DNA of 6,461 nucleotides. It comes from Lachnospiraceae bacterium (GTDB lineage: Bacteria > Bacillota_A > Clostridia > Lachnospirales > Lachnospiraceae). Positions 1 to 5,824 of this stretch are shown here, in pieces; position 1 is the first letter of the stretch, and every line of letters begins with the position of its first letter. The position numbers and the translations under genes were made by a program. Below the pieces are notes generated by a model. That model made no database searches. It was given only the letters and a program-made list of their open reading frames with translations, and had not been told where the DNA came from. The stretch spans positions 1-6,461 of the forward strand of contig JAILDD010000015.1 of the NCBI GenBank assembly GCA_024689605.1. Direction: 5' to 3'.

Positions 1-1213
1 AGTAGGTTTCTCACATGACAATAACATAAAGGTACTGGCGGAAGGCGTGGAGACTCCGGACGAGCTCCGCACAGTCATAGCCCTGGGATGCGACCTTATA
101 CAGGGGTTTTATACCGGCAGACCGTCCCCTGATATACTGCAGCATATAGACCTTAATATCAAGGATGAAATATGCAGGTACCAGAAGGAACACCAGGAAG
201 GTGCAAACCGCAGGGGATATAAGACCGGAAGGGTAAGCAGGATTTCAGCCGGCTCGCTGGTGCGTGACGGATATCAGAAGATCGTCTCTGCAGGGGAGGA
301 GGTTTCCTTCAGGGACTATGTACTCAGCGGAACTCCCGGCCAGAAGACTGAGCTTACCATAGAGATACAGGAGGGCTATGACGGACAGATCACCCTTGAG
401 AATGTCAGCCTTGTAAGTCCGAAGCTGAGACCATGCATAGATATTGCACCGGGGGCAAAGCTGACGATTATCCTCCATGGTGAGAATACCTTTATCGGCG
501 GCGGAATCATGGTGCCGGAGGGGGCACAGCTTACGTTACTGGGGGACGGAGACCTGACAATACAGGCGAACCGCAGGGAATATGCTGCCATAGGTTTTGC
601 AGGCGGCAAGGCGGGCCTCATGGAGTTTTATCAGGATGGAACCATACTTATTGAGACCGGCGGAACAAGAGGCGTGGGAATAGGCGGCACAGAAGGGGCT
701 GACATACACATTTACCGTGGGAAATACATAATACACCAGAACAGTGATACCGGTACCGGAATAGGTTGTGTAGAAGGCAATATAAAACTCGATGTAAACA
801 GCTGTGATATTGATATGACTTTCCTGGGCGGAACCGGCACGGGCATAGGCTCGCTGAAAGGCAGTGCGGATCTTGGAATGTCAAAGACCTATTTCCACTG
901 CAGGGCAATGGCGGATGAATATACCGCTTTCGGAAGCTGTGGAGGAGAAAAGGCAGCTATCAGGTTTAAGGAACTGGGAGTAGATATGGACATAAATGCC
1001 GGAACCGCCACGGGAACCGGTGCGCTGCATGGGAATTCGAAAATCCTTATGGATGAGGTGTCCTACCGTTACACAGGAAAAGGCCAAAAGAATTTTGCAT
1101 TCGGCGGAGTAGATGGTAAGGGCAGCATGGAAGTAAAGAAATCCATTATAAAGACACAGGTGGAAAATGAAGCCGGGAAGGAAACACTGCTTTCTTCCGG
1201 CAGCGCCGTATAG
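1..1213 (+). CDS. EAL-domain (c-di-GMP phosphodiesterase) protein with C-terminal beta-helix, 5' end missing
   Basis: The gene is open from the window edge (frame from base 2); its true start lies upstream. The GTG at 47 is internal, because the conserved EAL sequence continues upstream of it (IKVLAEGVETPDEL). Visible protein is 403 residues. Residues 1 to about 55 are the end of an EAL domain: the EGVE motif, whose Glu is an active-site metal ligand in this family, and LGCDLIQGFYTGRP, with the conserved QG and RP. EAL domains hydrolyse cyclic-di-GMP in the cytoplasm; the EAL motif itself and other catalytic residues are outside the window, so activity cannot be judged. After a basic linker (about 60-85) comes a Gly-rich beta-strand region to the end, with about seven 28-residue repeats. 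It resembles bacterial right-handed beta-helix, 'carbohydrate-binding domain' proteins. No membrane segment separates the parts. The GNAT gene follows after 30 bases with no terminator. Confidence 0.88.
   Translation, partial: VGFSHDNNIKVLAEGVETPDELRTVIALGCDLIQGFYTGRPSPDILQHIDLNIKDEICRYQKEHQEGANRRGYKTGRVSRISAGSLVRDGYQKIVSAGEEVSFRDYVLSGTPGQKTELTIEIQEGYDGQITLENVSLVSPKLRPCIDIAPGAKLTIILHGENTFIGGGIMVPEGAQLTLLGDGDLTIQANRREYAAIGFAGGKAGLMEFYQDGTILIETGGTRGVGIGGTEGADIHIYRGKYIIHQNSDTGTGIGCVEGNIKLDVNSCDIDMTFLGGTGTGIGSLKGSADLGMSKTYFHCRAMADEYTAFGSCGGEKAAIRFKELGVDMDINAGTATGTGALHGNSKILMDEVSYRYTGKGQKNFAFGGVDGKGSMEVKKSIIKTQVENEAGKETLLSSGSAV
581..1174 (+). repeat. Seven ~28-residue Gly-rich beta-helix repeats within the EAL fusion gene
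   Basis: The protein sequence falls into register on a small-residue motif of the type (G/Y)(T/V/A)(G/A)(I/F)G. Approximate repeat starts are YAAIGF (581), GVGIGG (671), GTGIGC (752), GTGIGS (836), YTAFGS (920), TGTGAL (1010) and NFAFGG (1091), with spacings of 30, 27, 28, 28, 30 and 27 residues. Each repeat has a Gly-rich turn, then two short alternating-hydrophobic strands. This is the pattern expected for coils of a parallel beta-helix. The preceding stretch (about 430-580; IDIAPGAKLTI, MVPEGAQLTL, GDLTIQ) looks like the N-terminal coils. The repeats are diverged at DNA level, so this is an old protein repeat and not a recent tandem duplication. The ligand is unknown. Confidence 0.72.
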
Positions 1214-1243
1214 ATAACAGTACAGTATATTGGGAGAGACCGG

Positions 1244-1708
1244 ATGAGTGTTGTGTTAAAACCGGCCGTTAAGGATGAGCTGGAAATCGTATGGAAGATG
1301 CAGGTGGAAGCTTTTTCCGGGCTTCTGAAAAAGTACCACGATTACGATCTGAGTCCTGCGTCGGAAAATTTTGAAAAGGTCGCTGAACGCTTTGAACAGC
1401 CGGGGTCAGTGTACTATTTTATAGCTGCTGATGATATCCGGGTTGGCGTTATCCGGATAGTGGATAAAAAGGATGGCAGCAGGAAACGCATATCGCCCAT
1501 ATTCATTATGCCGGAATACAGAAACAAGGGCTATGCCGGAATGGCTATACGGGAGGCTGAGCGTATATACGGCCCGGATAACTGGAGTCTCGACACGATA
1601 CTGCAGGAAGAAGGGAATATCCATTTATATGAAAAAATGGGCTACCATCGGACCGGAGAGATAAAAAATATAAATGAAAATATGGATATAGTGTATTTTG
1701 AAAAATAG
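1244..1708 (+). CDS. GNAT-family N-acetyltransferase
   Basis: A 154-residue protein, typical in length for a single GNAT domain, which transfers an acetyl group from acetyl-CoA to an amine. The acetyl-CoA binding motif A is clear: strand ISPIFIMPEY followed by the pyrophosphate loop R93-N-K-G-Y-A98 (R/Q-x-x-G-x-G/A pattern) and helix GMAIREAE. Motif B follows as the typical NIHLYEKMGYHRTGE (residues 125-139). The N-terminal part (VVLKPAVKDELEIVWKMQVEAF) is the usual first strand and helix. No signal peptide or membrane segment is seen, so it is cytoplasmic. The ATG at 1244 is preceded by a modest purine-rich site (GGGAGA, 1232-1237). It lies 30 bases after the EAL gene and 65 before the SCP2 gene, probably co-transcribed with the former. 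The acceptor substrate cannot be told from sequence; it could be a small molecule or a protein. Confidence 0.9.
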   Translation: MSVVLKPAVKDELEIVWKMQVEAFSGLLKKYHDYDLSPASENFEKVAERFEQPGSVYYFIAADDIRVGVIRIVDKKDGSRKRISPIFIMPEYRNKGYAGMAIREAERIYGPDNWSLDTILQEEGNIHLYEKMGYHRTGEIKNINENMDIVYFEK

Positions 1709-1717
1709 TGGCCCTTC

Positions 1718-1735
1718 AGAACCTGTCGGTTCTTT
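1718..1735 (+). other. Small hairpin between GNAT and SCP2 genes
   Basis: AGAACC (1718-1723) and GGTTCT (1728-1733) pair perfectly around a TGTC loop, and two more T's follow before CGG. The stem is short and the T-tract is weak, so this may be a poor terminator, a processing site or nothing. It is 38 bases upstream of the SCP2 start codon. Confidence 0.35.
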
Positions 1736-1760
1736 CGGTTACACATATAAAAAAGTACAA

Positions 1761-1769
1761 GAGGAGGAG
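1761..1769 (+). promoter_or_regulatory. Strong ribosome binding site of the SCP2 gene
   Basis: GAGGAGGAG lies 4 bases before the ATG at 1774 (about 6-7 from the AGGAGG core) and decides that start. The frame is open further upstream to a GTG at 1708, but the added 22 residues (ALQNLSVLSVTHIKKYKRR and so on) do not belong to the SCP2 fold and have no ribosome site. Confidence 0.85.
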
Positions 1770-1773
1770 TAAA

Positions 1774-2091
1774 ATGAAATTTGATGAGTTAGTGACAAAG
1801 GTGCGCGGGATGGCAGCAAAGGTGGATGCCAGCGGAAAGGACTTTCTGGCTGTGCAGGTGAACATCACCGGCAAGGACAGCGGCGTGTTCTATGTGGAGG
1901 TTAAGGACGGAAAGATCTCTGTAGAACCTTATGAGTACAATGACCGCCAGTGTGCCATCACCATCAGCATGGCCGATTTCAACAAGCTGCTGGACGGAAA
2001 GCTGGATCCGGTTCTGGCTTTTACCACGGGAAAGCTTAAGGTTGACGGTGACGTGGGCAAGGCTGTGGAGTTTTCAAAGGCACTTAAATAA
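1774..2091 (+). CDS. Stand-alone SCP2 sterol-carrier-like domain protein
   Basis: A 105-residue protein that is one SCP2 (sterol carrier protein 2-like) domain from end to end. The signature is the C-terminal half, residues 66-100: MADFNKLLDGKLDPVLAF, then TTGKLKVDGDVGKA. This matches the family pattern of a D-x-x-x-x-hh-x-G-x-L-x-P-x-x-A-F stretch followed by a T-G-K-L-x-h-x-G-D loop. The N-terminal half (FLAVQVNITGKDSGVFYVEVKDGKISV) forms the alternating beta strands. SCP2 domains have a hydrophobic tunnel that binds lipids or acyl-CoA; what the bacterial single-domain versions bind is largely unknown. There is no signal peptide, so it acts in the cytoplasm. It is the last gene before a hairpin terminator at 2107. 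G+C in a sampled line is about 52%, like its upstream neighbours and higher than the AAA gene that follows. Confidence 0.88.
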   Translation: MKFDELVTKVRGMAAKVDASGKDFLAVQVNITGKDSGVFYVEVKDGKISVEPYEYNDRQCAITISMADFNKLLDGKLDPVLAFTTGKLKVDGDVGKAVEFSKALK

Positions 2092-2106
2092 ATACTATAA
2101 AATAAT

Positions 2107-2138
2107 GGCTTTAGGCATTGGGGCTAAGTCTTTATTTT
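2107..2138 (+). terminator. Probable intrinsic terminator (or attenuator) after the SCP2 gene
   Basis: GGCTTTAG (2107-2114) pairs with CTAAGTC (2124-2130) with one bulged T and one G-U pair around a 9-base loop, followed at once by TTTATTTT (2131-2138). It begins 15 bases after the SCP2 stop. The next start codon, at 2154, is only 15 bases past the T-run, so the structure also sits in the leader of the AAA gene. The stem is of moderate strength. Confidence 0.6.
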
Positions 2139-2139
2139 C

Positions 2140-2145
2140 GGGAGA
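2140..2145 (+). promoter_or_regulatory. Ribosome binding site of the triple-AAA gene
   Basis: GGGAGA lies 8 bases before the ATG at 2154 and supports that start. A TTG at 2118 in the same frame would add 12 residues, but it falls inside the terminator hairpin and has no ribosome site. Confidence 0.7.
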
Positions 2146-2153
2146 TTTCAAAC

Positions 2154-4670
2154 ATGAATACTGAGTTGGTAGTATGCGATAAGGTAGAAGGCTATTTTAA
2201 AGGGATAGTCGGGATGAGGTCGGCTAAAGAGAGTTTTCAGCTGCTTTATGATTCGTGGCGATTTCAAAAGGTTAGGAAAGAACAGGGTTTTGGCGAGCAT
2301 ATCATAAAGAATATGAATTTTATTATTTCCGGTGCAAGGGGAAGTGGAAAGACTTTGATCGCAGAGCGGCTCATTGAATTCATGCAAAAAGAAATCCTTG
2401 ATACAGAATATGAAATTGTCAGATTTTCAGGACGTTCACTTTCATATGGTTTTTTTGATGAGCTTCTTTCAGAAGCAGCAAAGATAGTTCTGATTGACAA
2501 TATTGATGAGTATATACTCAATCCTTCCATAGCTGACGGAAGCAAGATGAATATGGTCTATGCGATGTCTGATGTTATGAAAAATATGGGTACCGATATT
2601 GTATTGATCATTTGCGGTGGTAATGACGGGATAGAGCCCATGCTGCGTATAGATTTCGATATCGCCAATCATATATTTGAAAGAATCAATATTGATAATT
2701 ATTCTGCTGATGAACTGTGGGGGATCATGCAGAATATGGCGGAGGAAGCACGGTTTCATGTAGTTGAATCCTGTGGCGGTCTCGTCAAAAACAGGGTTCA
2801 GGCACAATCACTTGTTTCGGATTTTGCGAATGTTTCCACTGTCGAAAAATATAAAAATGATGCTATAAAGAAAATGGCTTCAAATTACTTTTTACAGAAT
2901 AGGGGAACTAGCGAGAAAGATCTTGCCAGAATAGACGAAAATGATATCCCTTTTAAGGATAAATCAGACAAGCTTCAACATTATCTGGATGAACTTAATA
3001 GCCTTACGGGCCTTGAACAGGTAAAAAAAGCCGTTAATGAGCAACTCATACGTATGAAGGTTGCGTTGAAAAATGAGCAGCTAGGTATCAATAAGAAAAG
3101 AAGACAGACATTGCACATGGTTTTTATGGGTGAACCCGGAACTGGAAAGACAACTGTGGCAAAGATACTTGGAAATATATATTGTGAGATGGGACTTCTT
3201 CCGAATGGCGACAGGGATATCAAGACTGTATCAAGAGCCGATCTGGTAGGTAAGTATTCGGGGCATACTGCCGATAAGGTGAAAAATGTATGCGAGGCTG
3301 CGGATGGCGGAGTGCTATTTGTAGATGAGGCCTATTCTCTTGTAAACAGCGATAATGATTCTTTTGGCCATGAGGCAGTAGATGCATTAATACAGGAGAT
3401 GGAGAACAGACGTGAAAGCCTGATGGTCATTCTTGCCGGATATACAAAAGAGATGAATGGTTTCCTGCGATCAAATTCCGGTTTTAAAAGCCGTATTCCT
3501 GCACAGAACATTGTTTTTTTTGAAGATTACAATGAAAATGAACTTTTGTCAATTTTCAAGGGGATGCTCCGTTCTGACGGATATACTATAGATGAAAGAA
3601 TTGTTTCTGATGAAATGCTTAGTGCTTTTATTGCTGTACAGTCGAAAGTTCCTGGGTTTGGCAATGCCAGAGGTGTTCGCAATATTGTACAGAGGATAGA
3701 AGGTGTGGTTGAGTTAAGGATAAATGATATTGATGAACGGTCGCGCAGGGATCACTCTGTAAGAAAACTTACCAAGTTTGAAAGGACGCTGGTTTGTGAG
3801 GAAGATATCAATAAAGTTTCCGGGGCACGTTTGCAGGGAGATAAGTCCATAGAGGAACTGCTTGACGAACTGAATGCACTTATAGGTCTTGAAGGCGTCA
3901 AGAAGCAGGTGAGTGATATGGTAAGGTCGGTGGAATATGCCAACCTCTTAAAAGAGAGAGGTCTTGCTAATGGACAGCGTGTACGTACTATGCATATTGT
4001 TTTCTCGGGAAATCCGGGTACCGGAAAATCAACTGTTGCGACTCTTCTGGGACAGATATATGTAAAGCTGGGAGTCTTGAAAAAAAATACATTCGTGTTG
4101 GCAAAGAGGGAAGACCTGGTTGCACAGTATCAGGGACAGACAGCGGGACGGGTTGCCGCAAAGTTTGCTGAAGCTGAGGGTGGGATACTGTTTATCGATG
4201 AAGCATATCAGTTGTGCATCGATGAGCATGATATTTTCGGCATGGAGGCCGTGGGAACGATTCTTTCTCTGGCTGAAGAAAAGCGTGATTTGCTCATGAT
4301 CATCCTTGCCGGCTATAAGGAAGATATGGATTCTTTCCTTTCTACAAATCCGGGGCTAAAGAGTCGGTTTCCCAGGAATATAGTATTTACGGATTATACT
4401 ATTGAGGAGCTTATGAAAATCTTTTCATATATGGTAAAGAAGGAAAATATGCTGCTTGGGGAGGGTGTTGAGGAAAATGTCAGAAAAGTAATTGAAGTTA
4501 AAAGAGGCAAGGATCCTAAGGAATTTGGAAATGCCAGAGGTGTGAGAAATATTCTTGATGAGATCATAATAAGACAGAATTCAAGAATCGCCGGCAACAA
4601 GGAAATGTTTGAAAAATATACAAATGAAGACCTTATGACTATTCTTGAGGAGGATGTAGTAGATGAATGA
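2154..4670 (+). CDS. Triple-AAA ATPase of the CbxX/CfxQ (CbbX/SpoVK-like) family
   Basis: An 838-residue cytoplasmic protein with three AAA modules; family members remodel protein complexes by pulling on a polypeptide tail (CbbX acts so on Rubisco). Module 1 (about 15-235) has Walker A GARGSGKT (60-67). Its Walker B reads LIDNIDE (D115, N116), with Asn where the catalytic Glu is expected; the arginine-finger position appears to be His173; no sensor-2 motif is seen. Modules 2 and 3 are canonical. Module 2 has GEPGTGKT (326-333), pore loop KYSGHT (Y368), Walker B VDEAY (D391, E392), FKSR (R447) and GNARGVRN (503-510). Module 3 has GNPGTGKS (619-626), QYQGQT (Y659), IDEAY (D682, E683), LKSR (R738) and GNARGVRN (792-799). 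Typical relatives have one or two modules, so this is a long form. The gene is AT-richer than upstream genes and overlaps the Sel1-repeat gene by 8 bases. The substrate is unknown; there are no membrane segments. Confidence 0.92.
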   Translation: MNTELVVCDKVEGYFKGIVGMRSAKESFQLLYDSWRFQKVRKEQGFGEHIIKNMNFIISGARGSGKTLIAERLIEFMQKEILDTEYEIVRFSGRSLSYGFFDELLSEAAKIVLIDNIDEYILNPSIADGSKMNMVYAMSDVMKNMGTDIVLIICGGNDGIEPMLRIDFDIANHIFERINIDNYSADELWGIMQNMAEEARFHVVESCGGLVKNRVQAQSLVSDFANVSTVEKYKNDAIKKMASNYFLQNRGTSEKDLARIDENDIPFKDKSDKLQHYLDELNSLTGLEQVKKAVNEQLIRMKVALKNEQLGINKKRRQTLHMVFMGEPGTGKTTVAKILGNIYCEMGLLPNGDRDIKTVSRADLVGKYSGHTADKVKNVCEAADGGVLFVDEAYSLVNSDNDSFGHEAVDALIQEMENRRESLMVILAGYTKEMNGFLRSNSGFKSRIPAQNIVFFEDYNENELLSIFKGMLRSDGYTIDERIVSDEMLSAFIAVQSKVPGFGNARGVRNIVQRIEGVVELRINDIDERSRRDHSVRKLTKFERTLVCEEDINKVSGARLQGDKSIEELLDELNALIGLEGVKKQVSDMVRSVEYANLLKERGLANGQRVRTMHIVFSGNPGTGKSTVATLLGQIYVKLGVLKKNTFVLAKREDLVAQYQGQTAGRVAAKFAEAEGGILFIDEAYQLCIDEHDIFGMEAVGTILSLAEEKRDLLMIILAGYKEDMDSFLSTNPGLKSRFPRNIVFTDYTIEELMKIFSYMVKKENMLLGEGVEENVRKVIEVKRGKDPKEFGNARGVRNILDEIIIRQNSRIAGNKEMFEKYTNEDLMTILEEDVVDE
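4647..4653 (+). promoter_or_regulatory. Ribosome binding site of the Sel1-repeat gene inside the AAA gene
   Basis: GAGGAGG lies within the last codons of the AAA gene, 9 bases before the ATG at 4663, and decides that start over the ATG at 4675. Ribosomes finishing the AAA gene at 4670 pass directly over this site, so the two genes are very likely translationally coupled. Confidence 0.8.
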
Positions 4671-5751
4671 ACAGATGGCTGAGAAACTAAATAAATATGG
4701 TGTTGATCCGGGAAAAACTACTGCCGATATCATTGAAGATCTGGAAAAACTCCAAGCTGATGCTTTTAGGGAAAAAAGCGATGATTTCGAAAGAATCAGC
4801 GAGCTTTTAAGCTGTATGGAAAGTTTGGCTGACGATGAAGAAAAGATAAGGAATGAACGGCCTTCTGTAGATAATTTTGATTATTCGAGTTTGAGAAGAA
4901 AGAGCGGAGCTGTAATCGCGGATGGTGAATATGATGATACGGATCCTAATGACGTGCATAATAATGCACAGTCATATTATAATGGGGATGGTGAAAAAAA
5001 AGATCTAAAAAAAGCCTTTGAATTATTTCTTAAGAGTGCAGAGTTGGGGAATCCTCTTGCAATGGATGATGTTGGTTTATGTTATTTGCAAGGTGAGGGA
5101 ACCGAGGCAGATCCTGATAAGGGTTTTTTCTGGATTGAAAAGGCTGCAAAGCTGGGATGCGTCAATGCTATGTATAACCTTGCTATTTTGTACAGGGATG
5201 GCAAGGGTGTTGAGTCGGATTCTCATAGAGCGTTCAAGTGGATGTCGAATGCTTATAATAATGGGCACATACTTGCCAGAAATGCGTTGGGGGTATGGTA
5301 TTACAAAGGTGTTGGAACAGAGATAGATACGAACATGGCTGTAAGCATATGGAAGGAAAATGCAAAATTAGGCATAGAAGCCTCTGCTGCAATCCTGAAA
5401 AATCTGGGGATAAGTATATTTGAAAACACACCTGTTAATACACCGCCGGTTACTTTGCATCTTGGATATACCAGAAAGGCGAATGAGAAGGATGTTTGGG
5501 GGCTGGAGATAACGCCTGTGACGGAATGCGAAATCTTGAAAAAAGGATTAATAATTGAAGATCCTGTAAAAGATTTTGCTATAAGAATGAAGTCGGGTGG
5601 ATATGCGCACTATGAGGAGGATTATATTGCAGCTGATGCTGAGGTTGTCAATGCCATTAGTGATCTTTGGGGGGGACGTCGTTCCGAAGATGTTTATACT
5701 GTTTTGTGTCGCGCTTTGGAAGTGATCGCCGGTTTGAAGGAAAAAAAGTGA
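4663..5751 (+). CDS. Sel1-like repeat (SLR) protein, partner of the AAA ATPase
   Basis: A 362-residue soluble protein with no signal peptide. Residues 1-65 are charged and helical (DIIEDLEKLQ, FERISELLSCMESL). Residues about 96-237 hold four Sel1-like repeats of about 36 residues, each of the form A-x-x-x-h-x-x-A-A-x-x-G-x-x-x-A-x-x-x-h-G-x-h-Y-x-x-G-x-G. Examples are KAFELFLKSAELGNPLAM, FFWIEKAAKLGCVNAMYNL and FKWMSNAYNNGHILARNALG, separated by YLQGEGT, YRDGKGV and YYKGVGT. Sel1 repeats are TPR-like helical hairpins that form protein-binding scaffolds. Residues about 255-362 form a distinct C-terminal part that I do not recognise (LHLGYTRKANEKDVWGLEI, then GGYAHYEEDYIAADAEVV, then a C-terminal helix). 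The gene overlaps the AAA gene by 8 bases and ends inside a terminator stem, so the pair forms one transcript. The natural inference is that it is an adaptor or substrate-recruiting scaffold for the ATPase, or its substrate. Confidence 0.88.
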   Translation: MNEQMAEKLNKYGVDPGKTTADIIEDLEKLQADAFREKSDDFERISELLSCMESLADDEEKIRNERPSVDNFDYSSLRRKSGAVIADGEYDDTDPNDVHNNAQSYYNGDGEKKDLKKAFELFLKSAELGNPLAMDDVGLCYLQGEGTEADPDKGFFWIEKAAKLGCVNAMYNLAILYRDGKGVESDSHRAFKWMSNAYNNGHILARNALGVWYYKGVGTEIDTNMAVSIWKENAKLGIEASAAILKNLGISIFENTPVNTPPVTLHLGYTRKANEKDVWGLEITPVTECEILKKGLIIEDPVKDFAIRMKSGGYAHYEEDYIAADAEVVNAISDLWGGRRSEDVYTVLCRALEVIAGLKEKK

Positions 5752-5811
5752 CGGAGTGACATCTTGCTGTTTAACTTTCGTTACAATAACGAAAACATTT
5801 CACTTTTTTTC
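5740..5811 (+). terminator. Probable A-tract/T-tract terminator of the AAA-Sel1 pair
   Basis: GAAAAAAAGTGA (5740-5751) is perfectly complementary to TCACTTTTTTTC (5800-5811), a 12-bp inverted repeat. The left arm contains the TGA stop of the Sel1-repeat gene. Between the arms lies a second, perfect 8-bp hairpin (5776-5794), followed 9 bases later by seven T's. As RNA the inner stem can form first, with the T-run behind it; the symmetrical A and T tracts would suit termination in either direction. The long spacer makes the outer stem less certain. Confidence 0.55.
5776..5794. repeat. Perfect palindrome TTTCGTTA-CAA-TAACGAAA
   Basis: The arms TTTCGTTA (5776-5783) and TAACGAAA (5787-5794) are perfect complements with a CAA centre. 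It may be the stem of the terminator of the preceding genes, or a protein operator centred about 75 bases upstream of the predicted msmK-type transcription start. The sequence alone does not decide between these. Confidence 0.65.
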
Positions 5812-5824
5812 GGCGAACGGTCAA

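Noticed and set aside
47..49. GTG at 47 as the start of the first gene
   Set aside because: The conserved EAL sequence continues upstream in frame to the window edge (IKVLAEGVET), and no ribosome site precedes the GTG. The gene is cut by the window.
1708..1710. GTG at 1708 as the start of the SCP2 gene
   Set aside because: It overlaps the stop of the GNAT gene with no ribosome site. The ATG at 1774 has a strong one, and the domain begins there.
2073..2101. Promoter for the AAA gene (TTCAAA, 17 bases, TATAAA)
   Set aside because: The -35 match is only four of six, and the transcript would run straight into the hairpin at 2107. It is kept as a possibility under the attenuator finding but is not annotated.
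2118..2120. TTG at 2118 as the start of the AAA gene
   Set aside because: It lies in the loop of the terminator hairpin without a ribosome site. ATG at 2154 has GGGAGA at good spacing.
5018..5326. 102-codon frame inside the Sel1-repeat gene
   Set aside because: It is a shadow of the repeat region in another frame; its composition is that of out-of-frame Sel1 repeats and it has no ribosome site.
2154..5751. AAA-Sel1 pair as part of a type VII secretion or known defence locus
   Set aside because: No EccB/C/D, WXG100, nuclease, TIR or other effector-like gene is in the window. The similarity to EccA is in domain types only, so I did not assign the function.
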